NCBI GenBank assembly: GCA_050743075.1
Contig: JBOGDS010000142.1
Span: forward strand, 1 to 5,708
Length of the DNA: 5,708 nucleotides
Source of the DNA: JBOGDS01 sp050743075
Lineage (GTDB): Bacteria > Actinomycetota > Actinomycetes > Jiangellales > Jiangellaceae
Direction: 5' to 3'
The first letter of the stretch is position 1. The number at the start of each line of letters is the position of its first letter. The notes beneath the pieces are model-generated. The model was not told the DNA's origin. It saw only the letters and a list, made by a program, of their open reading frames with translations, and ran no database searches. The position numbers were made by a program, and so were the translations under genes. Below are positions 5,695-5,708 of the stretch, in pieces.

Positions 5695-5708
5695 TGAGCC
5701 AAGTCAGG
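5695..5708 (-). repeat. Terminal inverted repeat of the IS, transposase 5' side
   Basis: tgagccaagtcagg is the inverted partner of 3941-3954. The outer half, aagtcagg, also occurs at 5639-5646, giving a nested, weaker alternative end 62 bp further in. The outer copy matches the other terminus much better (13/14 against 9/14). Confidence 0.68.

Larger units (their letters stand above)
3941..5708 (-). mobile_element. Insertion sequence of the IS1634 type (IS4 superfamily)
   Basis: The element is bounded by cctgagttggctca (3941-3954) and tgagccaagtcagg (5695-5708), inverted copies with one mismatch in 14. That makes about 1768 bp, within the usual range for the family. It holds one transposase gene, whose stop lies close to the 3941 end and whose start is about 114 bp inside the other end. 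The far end coincides with the last base of the window, so a target duplication cannot be checked. IS1634 and its relative IS1549 are known for unusually long, variable direct repeats. It sits next to a broken AAA+ gene, in the same orientation. Confidence 0.75.

Overview
The window is GC-rich, and every gene I can support lies on the minus strand. Codon use (strong G/C third positions), the pairing of a Rossmann/DUF2520 gene with panC, and the style of the proline-rich membrane protein all suggest a high-GC actinobacterium, most likely Micromonosporaceae (Micromonospora/Salinispora-like). That placement is inference from protein resemblance, not a database match.

Read in the direction of transcription (right to left), the layout is as follows. 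(1) About 3941-5708 is an insertion sequence of the IS1634 type. It has one intact 544-residue DDE transposase, 14-bp terminal inverted repeats with one mismatch, and extra subterminal repeats. Its outer end coincides with the last base of the window. (2) About 3795-3940 is a short unexplained segment with a 25-bp imperfect palindrome at its inner edge. (3) 3145-3794 is a broken AAA+ ATPase gene. Walker A and B are in one frame and sensor 1 and the arginine finger in another, and both ends are missing. (4) 2167-3006 encodes a single-pass membrane protein with a Pro/Gly/Tyr heptad-repeat cytoplasmic tail and a very acidic extracellular domain of unknown function. (5) 1974-2166 is an intergenic region with a 34-bp tandem repeat and a CRP-like palindrome. 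(6) 1068-1973 encodes a Rossmann/DUF2520 dehydrogenase-like protein. (7) 1-945 (possibly to 1071) is panC, pantothenate synthetase, whose 3' end runs off the window.

The functional core is the DUF2520-panC pair, very probably one transcription unit for pantothenate (vitamin B5/CoA precursor) synthesis. PanC condenses pantoate with beta-alanine. The upstream Rossmann protein is a plausible, unproven, pantoate-forming reductase. The AAA+ remnant and the IS look like decaying accessory DNA inserted upstream of this conserved block.

The most unusual structure is a seven-copy, 18-bp tandem repeat between the two pantothenate genes. It keeps the panC frame open, and a GTG start that overlaps the upstream stop and has a good Shine-Dalgarno sequence lies at its far end. 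PanC may therefore carry a 42-residue hexapeptide-repeat N-terminal extension. I did not find a convincing new defence or biosynthetic system here.
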